From CAYLOP01 sp964385305 (GTDB lineage Bacteria; Chloroflexota; Anaerolineae; Anaerolineales; E44-bin32), in the NCBI GenBank assembly GCA_964385305.1, contig CAYLOP010000182.1, forward strand, positions 1-5,657: DNA of 5,657 nt, given 5' to 3'. Shown piece by piece: positions 1 to 5,657 of this stretch. A model generated the notes under the pieces. That model saw only the letters and a program-made list of their open reading frames with translations, had not been told where the DNA came from and searched no databases. A program made the position numbers and the translations under genes. Each line of letters begins with the position of its first letter. The first letter of the stretch is position 1.

Positions 1-3000
1 TAATAATCCGCATCAGCGTTCGACAACTGGATCCTGGCTTCCCATCGCGTATTGACCCCAATCGCGTATGAAGAAGTAGCCCGCACGGATGAATGGGCAT
101 TCAGCGTCAACGTTCCACTGGATTCGGTGCAGATTCCACGGGTACACGACCAACGGCCGCTGTCCAAGCTCGCGTCATTGAAATCGTCATAGAAGAGGAA
201 GATGTTCGACCAACTCGAAGGCGGGCTCGATGCAGCGCTGTTCCCGTAGTACATGTAGTAGTTGTTATCACTTTGAGTAGCGTTGATGGCGGCTTGTGTC
301 TGGAACCAGACCTGTGTCGTCGATGTGTCCCAGGACGACTGGTCATCTAATCGACGATCCAGCTCCGTCCACCCACTTCCATTCCAATAAACGATACGGA
401 TATCATCTCCATCCGCTTGTGACTGGGCTGTTGTTAGCGCTGCGTGATCGAATTCAATCCTTACTGCGTAGTTCGACGGCACATTGGCCGATCCAGCAGT
501 AACTGTTATTTGCTGGCGATATTTATAGTCCGTATCCCACCAGGAACTCGGCAACTGGCTGAAGTACATGTTAAGTGTGTAATTTCCAGCGACGATCGTG
601 GCATCATCACCACCTGTTGGGTAGGTGATTTCGGTATACCAGTACACGTCGTCATCGGTGCTATCAAACACTTTCGTGTTCTCACTCGACCCTTGCGTGT
701 TATTCATGTCCTCACCAGCGGGTGAGGCGCCGTTATTCGTCGTATCTCGCAGGTAGAACGTATCTGGTGCAGCAAACACAAGCGGCGTCTTCGCGGAGAA
801 CACAGACAACAGGATCAGGCAAATCGCCAGGCCCGAAATCACACGCGCGGCGAGTCCTGCACGTCTTGGCAGTCGGCGCAAAGGCTTGGGAAGTCGTTCC
901 ACAATGCGCGCTACGGGTAAGCCGAGTCGCTTACCGATATCGATCGAGCGGGGCTTTCGCTTGGGCATAAGCCCCCGCATGCGCCGGCCGAGGCCAAGCT
1001 TGTCGATCACCTCTGTGATCACACCCGTCTTGTCGGTGCGGTGCCACCCACCTTCATGCGGTTCGAGCAGCCCCTTCATGGCGGCGTAGGCCTGATACGG
1101 CACGAGCAGGAAGGTCAGCATGACAAAGGACATCAGCCCAGCCGCGTTGCGCCGCACGCCGCGCTCCAGGAACAATCCGGCGACGTTCATCAGGATGAGC
1201 GCAAAGGTATTTGTGAAAACCAGGGACCACCCCAGGGTCGCCGTCCAAAACGGAAGCCGGGTACGCAGGATGATCTCCTCGATGAGCCATGCCAGGGTGC
1301 CCACGATGAAGAAGACCGACTGCAGGTAGTAGGGAACGTAATAAATGAATTCCAACTTCTCCCGGCGGTTGAGCTTCGGTGAGGTGAGCACCGGGAAGAA
1401 ATAACGTTTGACATTGAAGGTATGACCTTCAGCCCAGCGCATGCGCTGGCGCACCAACTGCTTGAAATCCGAAACGCATTCCGCTGGTGCCTGGATGAAG
1501 GGCGAGTACAGCACTCGGTAGCCGTCCAGATAGAGTCGAATGGTCAGCTCCCAGTCCTCGGTGATCGAGGTGCCCCACCCGACCTCTCTGAGCAGGTCTG
1601 CCCGGATCATGAACACCGACCCGGAGATCATCTTCATCCCGCCGGTCAGCTCCTGGCCGGGCCGCTCGACGACGTACGAGCCTGAGAACTCCGTGCGGAC
1701 GCCGCGCGTGATCCAGTTTTCAGAGGCATTAAGGATGTGCCACTGATACCCCTGGACGACCGCCAGGCTATCATCGATGAGATGCAGCTCCCCACCAATC
1801 CCGGGATCGTAGCCGTTGTCACCATTCACGCCGTAGAAGTAGGAGAGGAATTGATGCAAGACATCCGGCGGCGGGATGAAATCGGCGTCGAAGATCACGA
1901 TGTACTGTGTGCGAGGATCCATGACCTCCATAGCATGCTTGAGCGCGGCGCCTTTGAAACCCGTCCGGTTGATGCGGTGAGAGATCTTTACCTTGGGATG
2001 CTTCGCCCACTTCTCAAGGTCTTGAATGGTCTTATCCGTTGAATCGTCCGCGACCAGCACCTCATAGTTTTGGTAGTCCAGGCGGGTGCAGGCCTCCAGC
2101 AGGCGCCCTACGACACGCGACTCGTTATAAAGCGGCAGGTGTATGGATACGAAAGGTTGTTCATTCGCTTTGAAATGGTATCCATTCCCATTGGCGATGC
2201 CATTCTTGCCACCATGACCTCTCTTACCATTCTCTTGCACATCTTTGCGACTCCCCCTAAACCTGAACTGAAGCACCCGGTCGACGATTCCCCTTAGTGA
2301 ACCTCGGCCATCTGTCTCTGGGCGCTTCTTGATGCCATTGACGGCGCCCAAGCCATTGAATACGCCATTCAACCCGTTGCCATTTCCATTGCTTCCACCA
2401 GAGGTCGCGAAGAGGATGAGCGCAACACTCAGGTAGTATTTCAAGCCATATAAGAAGAATAAGAGCCCACATGAGAGTGCAATCAATGGGATTGCTGCGT
2501 GAGGGAAAATGACCATGCTCGCCAGCAGCGCCAATCCGACGCCAGCGCCGATCCCCACCCAGAGTTTGCGGTTCGTCCGAAGCATCGGTGGGGGAGGTTT
2601 CACACTGGGGGAGAGCACAGGGTGCTGCATCCGGGCGTAGAGCTTATGCAGGATCTCGCACAAGCCACTGTACCCATTCGTCTGCTCGAAGAACCCGTCC
2701 ACACCCGCGCCCAGCGCCGCATCGCGCGTTGCCTCGCCATCCATGGGGATAAGGACTTTCACCTTCGGCTGCTTGGCTTTAATACGCCGAGTGAGATGAC
2801 AAGCCCGCAGATTCGGCGCATCCTCGGCCAGAACAACCACATCTGGACGAAGCTCTATCGTCCGCTGAAGGGTCTCAGAACCATTCGCTGCCTCTCCAAC
2901 AACCTGAACATAGCGCAGCTCCTCAACAGCCCCCTTTAGCTGCTGGCGAACGGTTGGTGTGCGATGTGCAATGAGCACACGCAGGACACGCTTCTTGCCC

Positions 3001-3023
3001 CGGCTAGACTGATTACTCTGCAT
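1..3023 (-). CDS. Pseudo-receiver / family 2 glycosyltransferase / DUF2341 fusion membrane protein (C-terminus off the left edge)
   Basis: One uninterrupted frame of 1007 codons starts at ATG 3023 and is still open at base 1. An in-frame stop lies 9 bases upstream of the ATG, so no earlier start exists. Residues 12-128 resemble a response-regulator receiver domain without its acidic and phosphorylated residues. Residues 154-206 are hydrophobic (about two helices). Residues 210-281 form a Gly/Asn-rich linker. Residues 290-530 are a GT2 core: PLYNE (297-301), ADD (325-327), DAD (379-381), TED (488-490) and QRMRW (526-530), the set typical of processive cellulose-synthase-like polymerases. Membrane helices follow at about 560-583, 594-618 and 626-649, then a basic loop (680-722) and a signal-peptide-like segment (723-752). 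DUF2341 spans about 828-948 (WW, DDIR, YYMYYGN, FYDDF) and a LamG/concanavalin-like fold starts near 945. By family, the enzyme should polymerise a nucleotide-sugar at the inner face and export the chain; the polymer is unknown. The outer domains probably bind glycan or the cell surface (inference). Confidence 0.9.
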   Translation of the reverse strand, partial: MQSNQSSRGKKRVLRVLIAHRTPTVRQQLKGAVEELRYVQVVGEAANGSETLQRTIELRPDVVVLAEDAPNLRACHLTRRIKAKQPKVKVLIPMDGEATRDAALGAGVDGFFEQTNGYSGLCEILHKLYARMQHPVLSPSVKPPPPMLRTNRKLWVGIGAGVGLALLASMVIFPHAAIPLIALSCGLLFFLYGLKYYLSVALILFATSGGSNGNGNGLNGVFNGLGAVNGIKKRPETDGRGSLRGIVDRVLQFRFRGSRKDVQENGKRGHGGKNGIANGNGYHFKANEQPFVSIHLPLYNESRVVGRLLEACTRLDYQNYEVLVADDSTDKTIQDLEKWAKHPKVKISHRINRTGFKGAALKHAMEVMDPRTQYIVIFDADFIPPPDVLHQFLSYFYGVNGDNGYDPGIGGELHLIDDSLAVVQGYQWHILNASENWITRGVRTEFSGSYVVERPGQELTGGMKMISGSVFMIRADLLREVGWGTSITEDWELTIRLYLDGYRVLYSPFIQAPAECVSDFKQLVRQRMRWAEGHTFNVKRYFFPVLTSPKLNRREKLEFIYYVPYYLQSVFFIVGTLAWLIEEIILRTRLPFWTATLGWSLVFTNTFALILMNVAGLFLERGVRRNAAGLMSFVMLTFLLVPYQAYAAMKGLLEPHEGGWHRTDKTGVITEVIDKLGLGRRMRGLMPKRKPRSIDIGKRLGLPVARIVERLPKPLRRLPRRAGLAARVISGLAICLILLSVFSAKTPLVFAAPDTFYLRDTTNNGASPAGEDMNNTQGSSENTKVFDSTDDDVYWYTEITYPTGGDDATIVAGNYTLNMYFSQLPSSWWDTDYKYRQQITVTAGSANVPSNYAVRIEFDHAALTTAQSQADGDDIRIVYWNGSGWTELDRRLDDQSSWDTSTTQVWFQTQAAINATQSDNNYYMYYGNSAASSPPSSWSNIFLFYDDFNDASLDSGRWSCTRGICTESSGTLTLNAHSSVRATSSYAIGVNTRWEARIQLSNADADY
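2181..2231 (-). repeat. Second Asn-Gly codon cluster next to the GT2 domain
   Basis: Residues 265-281 of the fusion protein again contain repeated N-G and G-K/G-N pairs (NGKRG, KNG, ANGNG), directly before the first strand of the glycosyltransferase. It is separated from the first cluster by about 35 more basic residues. Confidence 0.5.
2334..2396 (-). repeat. Repeated AAT-GGN codons encoding a Gly/Asn-rich linker (first cluster)
   Basis: Residues 210-230 of the glycosyltransferase fusion are built from repeated Asn-Gly pairs. On the plus strand this shows as recurring GCCATT at 2334, 2352, 2364 and 2376. It lies just after the N-terminal hydrophobic segment and before the catalytic domain, and is probably a flexible linker that grew by short-repeat expansion. 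Confidence 0.6.
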
Positions 3024-3068
3024 ACTTCCCTATCATCCTTCCTTGCAACCCGTCGATCTGTCTACGGT

Positions 3069-3099
3069 TTACGTATCCGACCCAGATCGGAGCACGTAA
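3069..3099. other. Imperfect inverted repeat in the gap before the glycosyltransferase gene
   Basis: In the 114-base gap between the acidic protein and the glycosyltransferase, TTACGT(3069-3074)+TCCGA(3076-3080) pairs with TCGGA(3087-3091)+ACGTAA(3094-3099). This gives an 11-bp stem with a small internal bulge and a six-base loop. No T-run follows on the minus strand, so it is not an intrinsic terminator. It could be an mRNA structure controlling the downstream gene, an operator, or chance. Confidence 0.4.
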
Positions 3100-3137
3100 C
3101 GGTATGTGGCAATCCATCCGCCTCCTGTTCTCTTGAT

Positions 3138-4139
3138 TCATGTCGCCTCCGGGGTCAGGAGGTAGACGGCCAACTCCCCAGAGCCTTCGTCGACGACTTG
3201 TACTTGAGCATCCATCGGCGCCTGACCCTCCAGCCAGGTGACGATGCGCTGCGAGAGTTCTGCAAGCCCTAGGCCTCCAACGAGAAAATCGGATATTCTC
3301 CCTTCGGGTGCGTAGCGGCCATAGCGCAGGATAAAGCCAAAATCCTGCTCGTCGTACCCCGCCGCCTCCAGGGCAGCGGTCAACCGCGGCACTGGGTTGA
3401 GATCATGCACAGACAGTGCCCGCCCTTCAGCAACCTCGGTGCTCGGCGCACGAATCTCCAACGACACTGCCTCCACCTGCGCTGGTTCTTCTGGGCTTAG
3501 AACCCCCGCTTCTTCAAGCACCTTTTCAGGTCGTGCAAGGGTCTCTTGAGGGCTAACCCACTGAGGAAGCGCTTCATCAATGCTTGGCAAAACATCTTCT
3601 TCAGGCAGGTCCAGCGTTGGCGTTGGTTCAAGCGACTCCGGTGGAACGTGTTCAGCCTCGCGAGCGGGGACAGCCAAATCCCCAGGCAGCCTTTCCAACT
3701 CACGCTGGAGTGCTTCTCGGAAGGCATCAATACGCTCATCGTCGGAGGAGACATAGATCGCCAGGTCTTGCTTGGGAATTTCGGCGGGGCCTCCGAGGTC
3801 AGCGTATAACGTTGAGCGGAACTCGCTGAGTTTTTCAAAACCAAGCTCGTGGAAGAGCTCCGCATCGTCGTCTGTCAGCCGCGAACCGCCACTCAGCGCA
3901 ACTTTCACCGCGCGCCGGAACTGCTGCGCGGAATCACCTTCCAGGGCCTGGTAGGATATTTCATCTGTTTCCACAAGCCCCGAGGCTTTATCGAGCATAT
4001 CTTGCAGGCTAGTCCGGATCGCTTGCTGTGTTTCACCGCTTACCTCGGCAAACATCCCTTCTTCAGCCGAAAGAAGGATCGGCCGCTCACGCAAGGATCG
4101 AATCAGCGATTCTCGTAGATCCTTCCCATCACCGGCCAT
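3138..4139 (-). CDS. Acidic soluble protein of unknown family, translationally coupled to the ParA-like ATPase
   Basis: This 333-residue protein has no signal peptide and no membrane segment, so it should be cytoplasmic. I do not recognise a family. Three parts are visible: a mostly helical, charged N-terminal part (about 1-153); a Pro/Glu-rich, low-complexity linker (about 155-245) likely to be disordered; and a compact C-terminal part (about 246-333) with predicted alternating helix and strand (RLTAALEAAGYDEQDFGFIL, then an amphipathic helix and terminal strands). Its ATG lies inside the end of the ATPase gene (11-base overlap) behind a strong GGAGG, so the two proteins are probably made together. 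It sits 114 bases upstream of the glycosyltransferase gene. The context suggests an adaptor between the ATPase and the synthase, similar in arrangement to ParA partner proteins, but no sequence motif proves this. The frame is clean, with no sign of decay. Confidence 0.85.
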   Translation of the reverse strand: MAGDGKDLRESLIRSLRERPILLSAEEGMFAEVSGETQQAIRTSLQDMLDKASGLVETDEISYQALEGDSAQQFRRAVKVALSGGSRLTDDDAELFHELGFEKLSEFRSTLYADLGGPAEIPKQDLAIYVSSDDERIDAFREALQRELERLPGDLAVPAREAEHVPPESLEPTPTLDLPEEDVLPSIDEALPQWVSPQETLARPEKVLEEAGVLSPEEPAQVEAVSLEIRAPSTEVAEGRALSVHDLNPVPRLTAALEAAGYDEQDFGFILRYGRYAPEGRISDFLVGGLGLAELSQRIVTWLEGQAPMDAQVQVVDEGSGELAVYLLTPEAT

Positions 4140-5133
4140 TCAGCCCTCCCCTCTCGAGCACTTCCGCCACGAGTTTCCAATAGCTTTTCGCCATCCAGCT
4201 TGAAGGCGAATGGCGCGTCACCGGTTCACCAAGCTGCGAACAGATATCCGATTGCGGAGAGGTTGGGATGATCGCCTGGAAGAGAAGCTCTGGGAACTGC
4301 TCCCGCAGGACGTCGCGCACCGTCATGTCATACACCGTGCTGAGGTCTACATTGTTGAGCAGCAGACCACAAATGCTTAGATCCTTGTTGACGTTCTTTC
4401 GCACCAGCTTGATGATACCTAGCGTGTCCACCAGCGGACCCATGCCGTATGCGGACCCATCGATAGGGATGATGGTCTCTGTGGCAGCGATCAACGCATT
4501 GCCTGAGATCAAGCCAAGGCTGGGCGGGCAATCGATGATCACGAAGGGGAAGGGTTTCCACTTCAAGACCTCAAGAAGATTATGCCGCAAGGAATGGCGC
4601 AGGGTCATCGAAGACCCGTAGCGCATCTCCAGCGTACGCAGGTTTGAATCTCCGGGTATGACATATAGATTGGGGATACGCGTCTTCCGGATGAGTTCGC
4701 CCATCCCTCCCCCCAAACCAATCAGCAATTCGGAGAGCGCGGTCTTACCGGGGCGGATATGCAGCGACCGGCAGAGGCTGCCCATGGGATCCAAGTCGAC
4801 CACGAGGCATTGATGCCCCTTCTGCGAGAGCGCGCCAGCCAGGTTGAAAGCCGTCGTCGTCTTTCCCACCCCACCTTTGCGATTGATCACGCAGATCACA
4901 CGCGAATCCGGCCTGCCTTGGAGTATGGGCCCATGCGCCATCTTTTCCAGCTCATCGAGCGTATCGGTATCCAAGAATCGGAGATCGGCGTCCATCGTCC
5001 GCCTCCGATCCGGTGCGCGTACCGAATCGCGAGGATCGGCTGCGATCTTTTCATCATCCCACTCAACGGCAGGGGCGTAATCTGATCGCGTGTAAATCGT
5101 CTTTCGTGTTTTTAGCTGTCCTAAAGTCCCCAT
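4129..5133 (-). CDS. ParA/MinD-family P-loop ATPase
   Basis: The 334-residue product carries the deviant Walker A motif KGGVGKTTT (86-94) with the signature lysine K86, a switch I / Walker A' motif VDLDPMGS (112-119), and Walker B FVIIDCPPSLG (197-207). The later region, with alternating strands and helices and the LLLNNVD strand at about 264-270, matches Soj/ParA proteins. Such ATPases dimerise with ATP and position plasmids, chromosomes or protein cargo; BcsQ is a relative found in cellulose synthase operons. The roughly 75 residues before the P-loop strand form an unusual charged N-terminal extension (DDEK, RDSVRAPDRRR, LDTDTLDELEKM) that may bind a partner. The ATG at 5133 has AAAGGAA five to six bases upstream. 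No ParB-like gene or parS-like repeats are visible, and the next genes are an unknown protein and a polysaccharide synthase, so a role in placing or regulating that synthase is more likely than DNA partition (inference). Confidence 0.93.
   Translation of the reverse strand: MGTLGQLKTRKTIYTRSDYAPAVEWDDEKIAADPRDSVRAPDRRRTMDADLRFLDTDTLDELEKMAHGPILQGRPDSRVICVINRKGGVGKTTTAFNLAGALSQKGHQCLVVDLDPMGSLCRSLHIRPGKTALSELLIGLGGGMGELIRKTRIPNLYVIPGDSNLRTLEMRYGSSMTLRHSLRHNLLEVLKWKPFPFVIIDCPPSLGLISGNALIAATETIIPIDGSAYGMGPLVDTLGIIKLVRKNVNKDLSICGLLLNNVDLSTVYDMTVRDVLREQFPELLFQAIIPTSPQSDICSQLGEPVTRHSPSSWMAKSYWKLVAEVLERGGLNGR
4144..4151 (-). promoter_or_regulatory. Strong Shine-Dalgarno for the acidic protein gene
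   Basis: GGGGAGGG lies inside the last codons of the ParA-like gene, with its GGAGG core five bases before the ATG at 4139. It fixes that start and, with the 11-base gene overlap, supports translational coupling. Confidence 0.75.
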
Positions 5134-5137
5134 TTGA

Positions 5138-5144
5138 TTCCTTT
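5138..5144 (-). promoter_or_regulatory. Shine-Dalgarno for the ParA-like gene
   Basis: AAAGGAA ends four bases before the ATG at 5133, with GGA at the usual spacing. It supports the long form of the ATPase with its N-terminal extension, rather than a start at the internal Met47. Confidence 0.65.
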
Positions 5145-5236
5145 CCCTTGGTACAAAATCCGCTCTGGCGTATCAACGATGATCTCTTGACCCTGCCGGC
5201 TTGCCCAGCAAACGATCTGGATGAAACATAGGCTGG

Positions 5237-5458
5237 TCACTTTGAACTCATCAAGTTAAGGTTTCTTTTTGTCCTCTCGTTCACTTTCTTTTCAACTTTC
5301 GAACTTCGCCGCCGCCGCCTTATGACAATTGGCAAGACCGGCGCGAGCAGCACGAGCAATATCGTCTTTTCTGGCACGACAACCGTGTTGGAATAAACCC
5401 AGACAGACACCCTGGTCGGCTTGATCTCTTGTGGTCCTTTCTGTTGCAAATTCTCCAT
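5237..5458 (-). CDS. Small protein (73 aa) with VVPE / hydrophobic / poly-Arg tail, possibly a gene remnant
   Basis: The frame encodes 73 residues: a short polar N-terminus without a signal peptide (1-24), V-V-P-E at 27-30, about 16 hydrophobic residues (31-46, with a proline at 43), five consecutive arginines (47-51), then a basic hydrophilic tail. The layout of motif, hydrophobic segment and basic cluster resembles PEP-CTERM-like sorting signals. Without gaps, the first 20 residues from VVPE share 10 identities with the tail of the gene just upstream (VVPE, then I, V, A, P, I, V), which supports the reading frame. A stop at 5467-5465 bars any upstream extension, and the ATG at 5458 has only a weak ribosome binding site. 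It may be a genuine small membrane protein, or the surviving 3' end of a larger surface-protein gene. The coding status of the tail is better supported than the start. Confidence 0.55.
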   Translation of the reverse strand: MENLQQKGPQEIKPTRVSVWVYSNTVVVPEKTILLVLLAPVLPIVIRRRRRSSKVEKKVNERTKRNLNLMSSK

Positions 5459-5467
5459 GTATCTTCA

Positions 5468-5657
5468 TTAATGTTCCTTCCCCTTTACATCCTTTACCCC
5501 GCGAGATTCGATGGATCTATCTTTCAACTTCTTCGTCGAACTGAGACGTTTACGGAATGAACGGAAATTGATCCTATACCTCGATCCACCGACTACGATC
5601 GGGATCAGCATCGCCACTGCGACAAATACGATTGCAGTCTCCGGCACGACAATAACC
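5468..5657 (-). CDS. C-terminal end of a protein with VVPE-type membrane tail (N-terminus off the right edge)
   Basis: Only the last 62 codons are in the window, ending at TAA 5470-5468. The visible part begins with V-I-V-V-P-E, continues with about 16 hydrophobic residues up to VV at visible positions 21-22, then GGSRYR and a long Arg/Lys-rich hydrophilic end of about 38 residues. This is a single C-terminal membrane anchor with a basic, presumably cytoplasmic tail, as expected for a surface or secreted protein retained at the membrane. The VVPE motif before the anchor recalls PEP-CTERM/exosortase-type signals, although canonical ones stop soon after the basic residues. The same tail type recurs in the next small gene. 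The stop overlaps a following ATG (TAATG). The body of the protein, and so its function, is outside the window. Confidence 0.75.
   Translation of the reverse strand, partial: VIVVPETAIVFVAVAMLIPIVVGGSRYRINFRSFRKRLSSTKKLKDRSIESRGVKDVKGKEH
5475..5482 (-). promoter_or_regulatory. Shine-Dalgarno pointing at ATG 5468 rather than ATG 5458
   Basis: GGGGAAGGA lies in the last codons of the upstream gene. Its AAGGA is six bases from the ATG at 5468 (overlapping the stop as TAATG) but 16 bases from the ATG at 5458. The best-placed start therefore opens a different frame (58 codons, 5468 to 5292) from the one encoding the VVPE tail, so the true start of the small tail gene is doubtful. Confidence 0.5.

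Noticed and set aside
1041..1382. Plus-strand open frame of 113 codons
   Set aside because: It is antisense to the membrane helices of the synthase; its composition (rich in Gln, Arg and Pro) is typical of a shadow frame.
2499..2939. Plus-strand open frame of 146 codons
   Set aside because: It lies opposite the receiver-like and membrane part of the glycosyltransferase gene, whose protein has clear family patterns; the plus-strand product shows none.
3497..3865. Minus-strand 122-codon frame inside the acidic protein gene
   Set aside because: It is a shifted reading of the same region; the 333-residue frame has a good ribosome site and coupled start, and the shifted one has neither.
3138..5133. 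Chromosome or plasmid partition locus (parAB/parS)
   Set aside because: There is no ParB-like helix-turn-helix protein, no repeated parS-like palindrome and no replication gene; the neighbour downstream is a polysaccharide synthase.
5134..5165. Possible promoter (TTGATA plus a TACCAA-like -10) before the ParA-like gene
   Set aside because: The -10 match is poor and would overlap the ribosome binding region, leaving almost no leader; not distinguishable from chance.
5134..5236. Possible terminator in the gap between the small tail gene and the ParA-like gene (TTGC/GCAA and GCCGGC pairings)
   Set aside because: The stems are only a few base pairs and no T-run follows on the minus strand.
5307..5320. 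Short GCC-triplet run as a possible repeat element
   Set aside because: It is only about four units and is fully explained by consecutive CGG arginine codons after the membrane segment.

Overview
The window reads as one leftward (minus-strand) gene cluster with no convincing gene on the plus strand. From right to left it holds: the 3' end of a gene whose product ends in a V-V-P-E / hydrophobic / basic tail; a very small gene ending in a related tail; a ParA/MinD-type ATPase; a soluble acidic protein I cannot assign to a family; and a very large membrane protein that runs off the left edge. The genes are tightly spaced (overlaps of a few bases, or gaps of about 100 bases) and I see no intrinsic terminator between them, so co-transcription is plausible.

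The large protein (1007 residues visible, open at its C-terminus) is the centre of interest. In order it has a receiver-like domain that has lost its phosphorylation residues, a hydrophobic segment with about two membrane helices, a Gly/Asn-rich linker, a complete processive family 2 glycosyltransferase core (ADD, DAD, TED and QRMRW motifs), several more membrane helices, a basic cytoplasmic loop, a hydrophobic segment that looks like an internal signal peptide, and then an extracytoplasmic part with a DUF2341 domain and the start of a concanavalin/LamG-like domain. One polypeptide therefore appears to couple sugar polymerisation inside the cell to a carbohydrate-binding or adhesive module outside.

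The ParA-like ATPase and the acidic protein overlap by 11 bases and lie directly upstream of the synthase. This recalls cellulose-type loci, where a ParA/MinD-family protein (BcsQ) accompanies the synthase, and ParA/adaptor pairs that position cargo in the cell. A working model, which is inference, is a localised surface-polysaccharide or adhesin machine: the ATPase and acidic protein place or regulate the synthase, and the upstream tail-bearing proteins are surface components anchored or sorted at the membrane.

The organism is a bacterium of moderate G+C with Shine-Dalgarno-led genes. Giant multidomain surface proteins, DUF2341 and VVPE-type tails would fit Chloroflexota or a similar environmental lineage, but nothing in the window fixes the taxonomy and no rRNA, tRNA, mobile element or CRISPR array is present.
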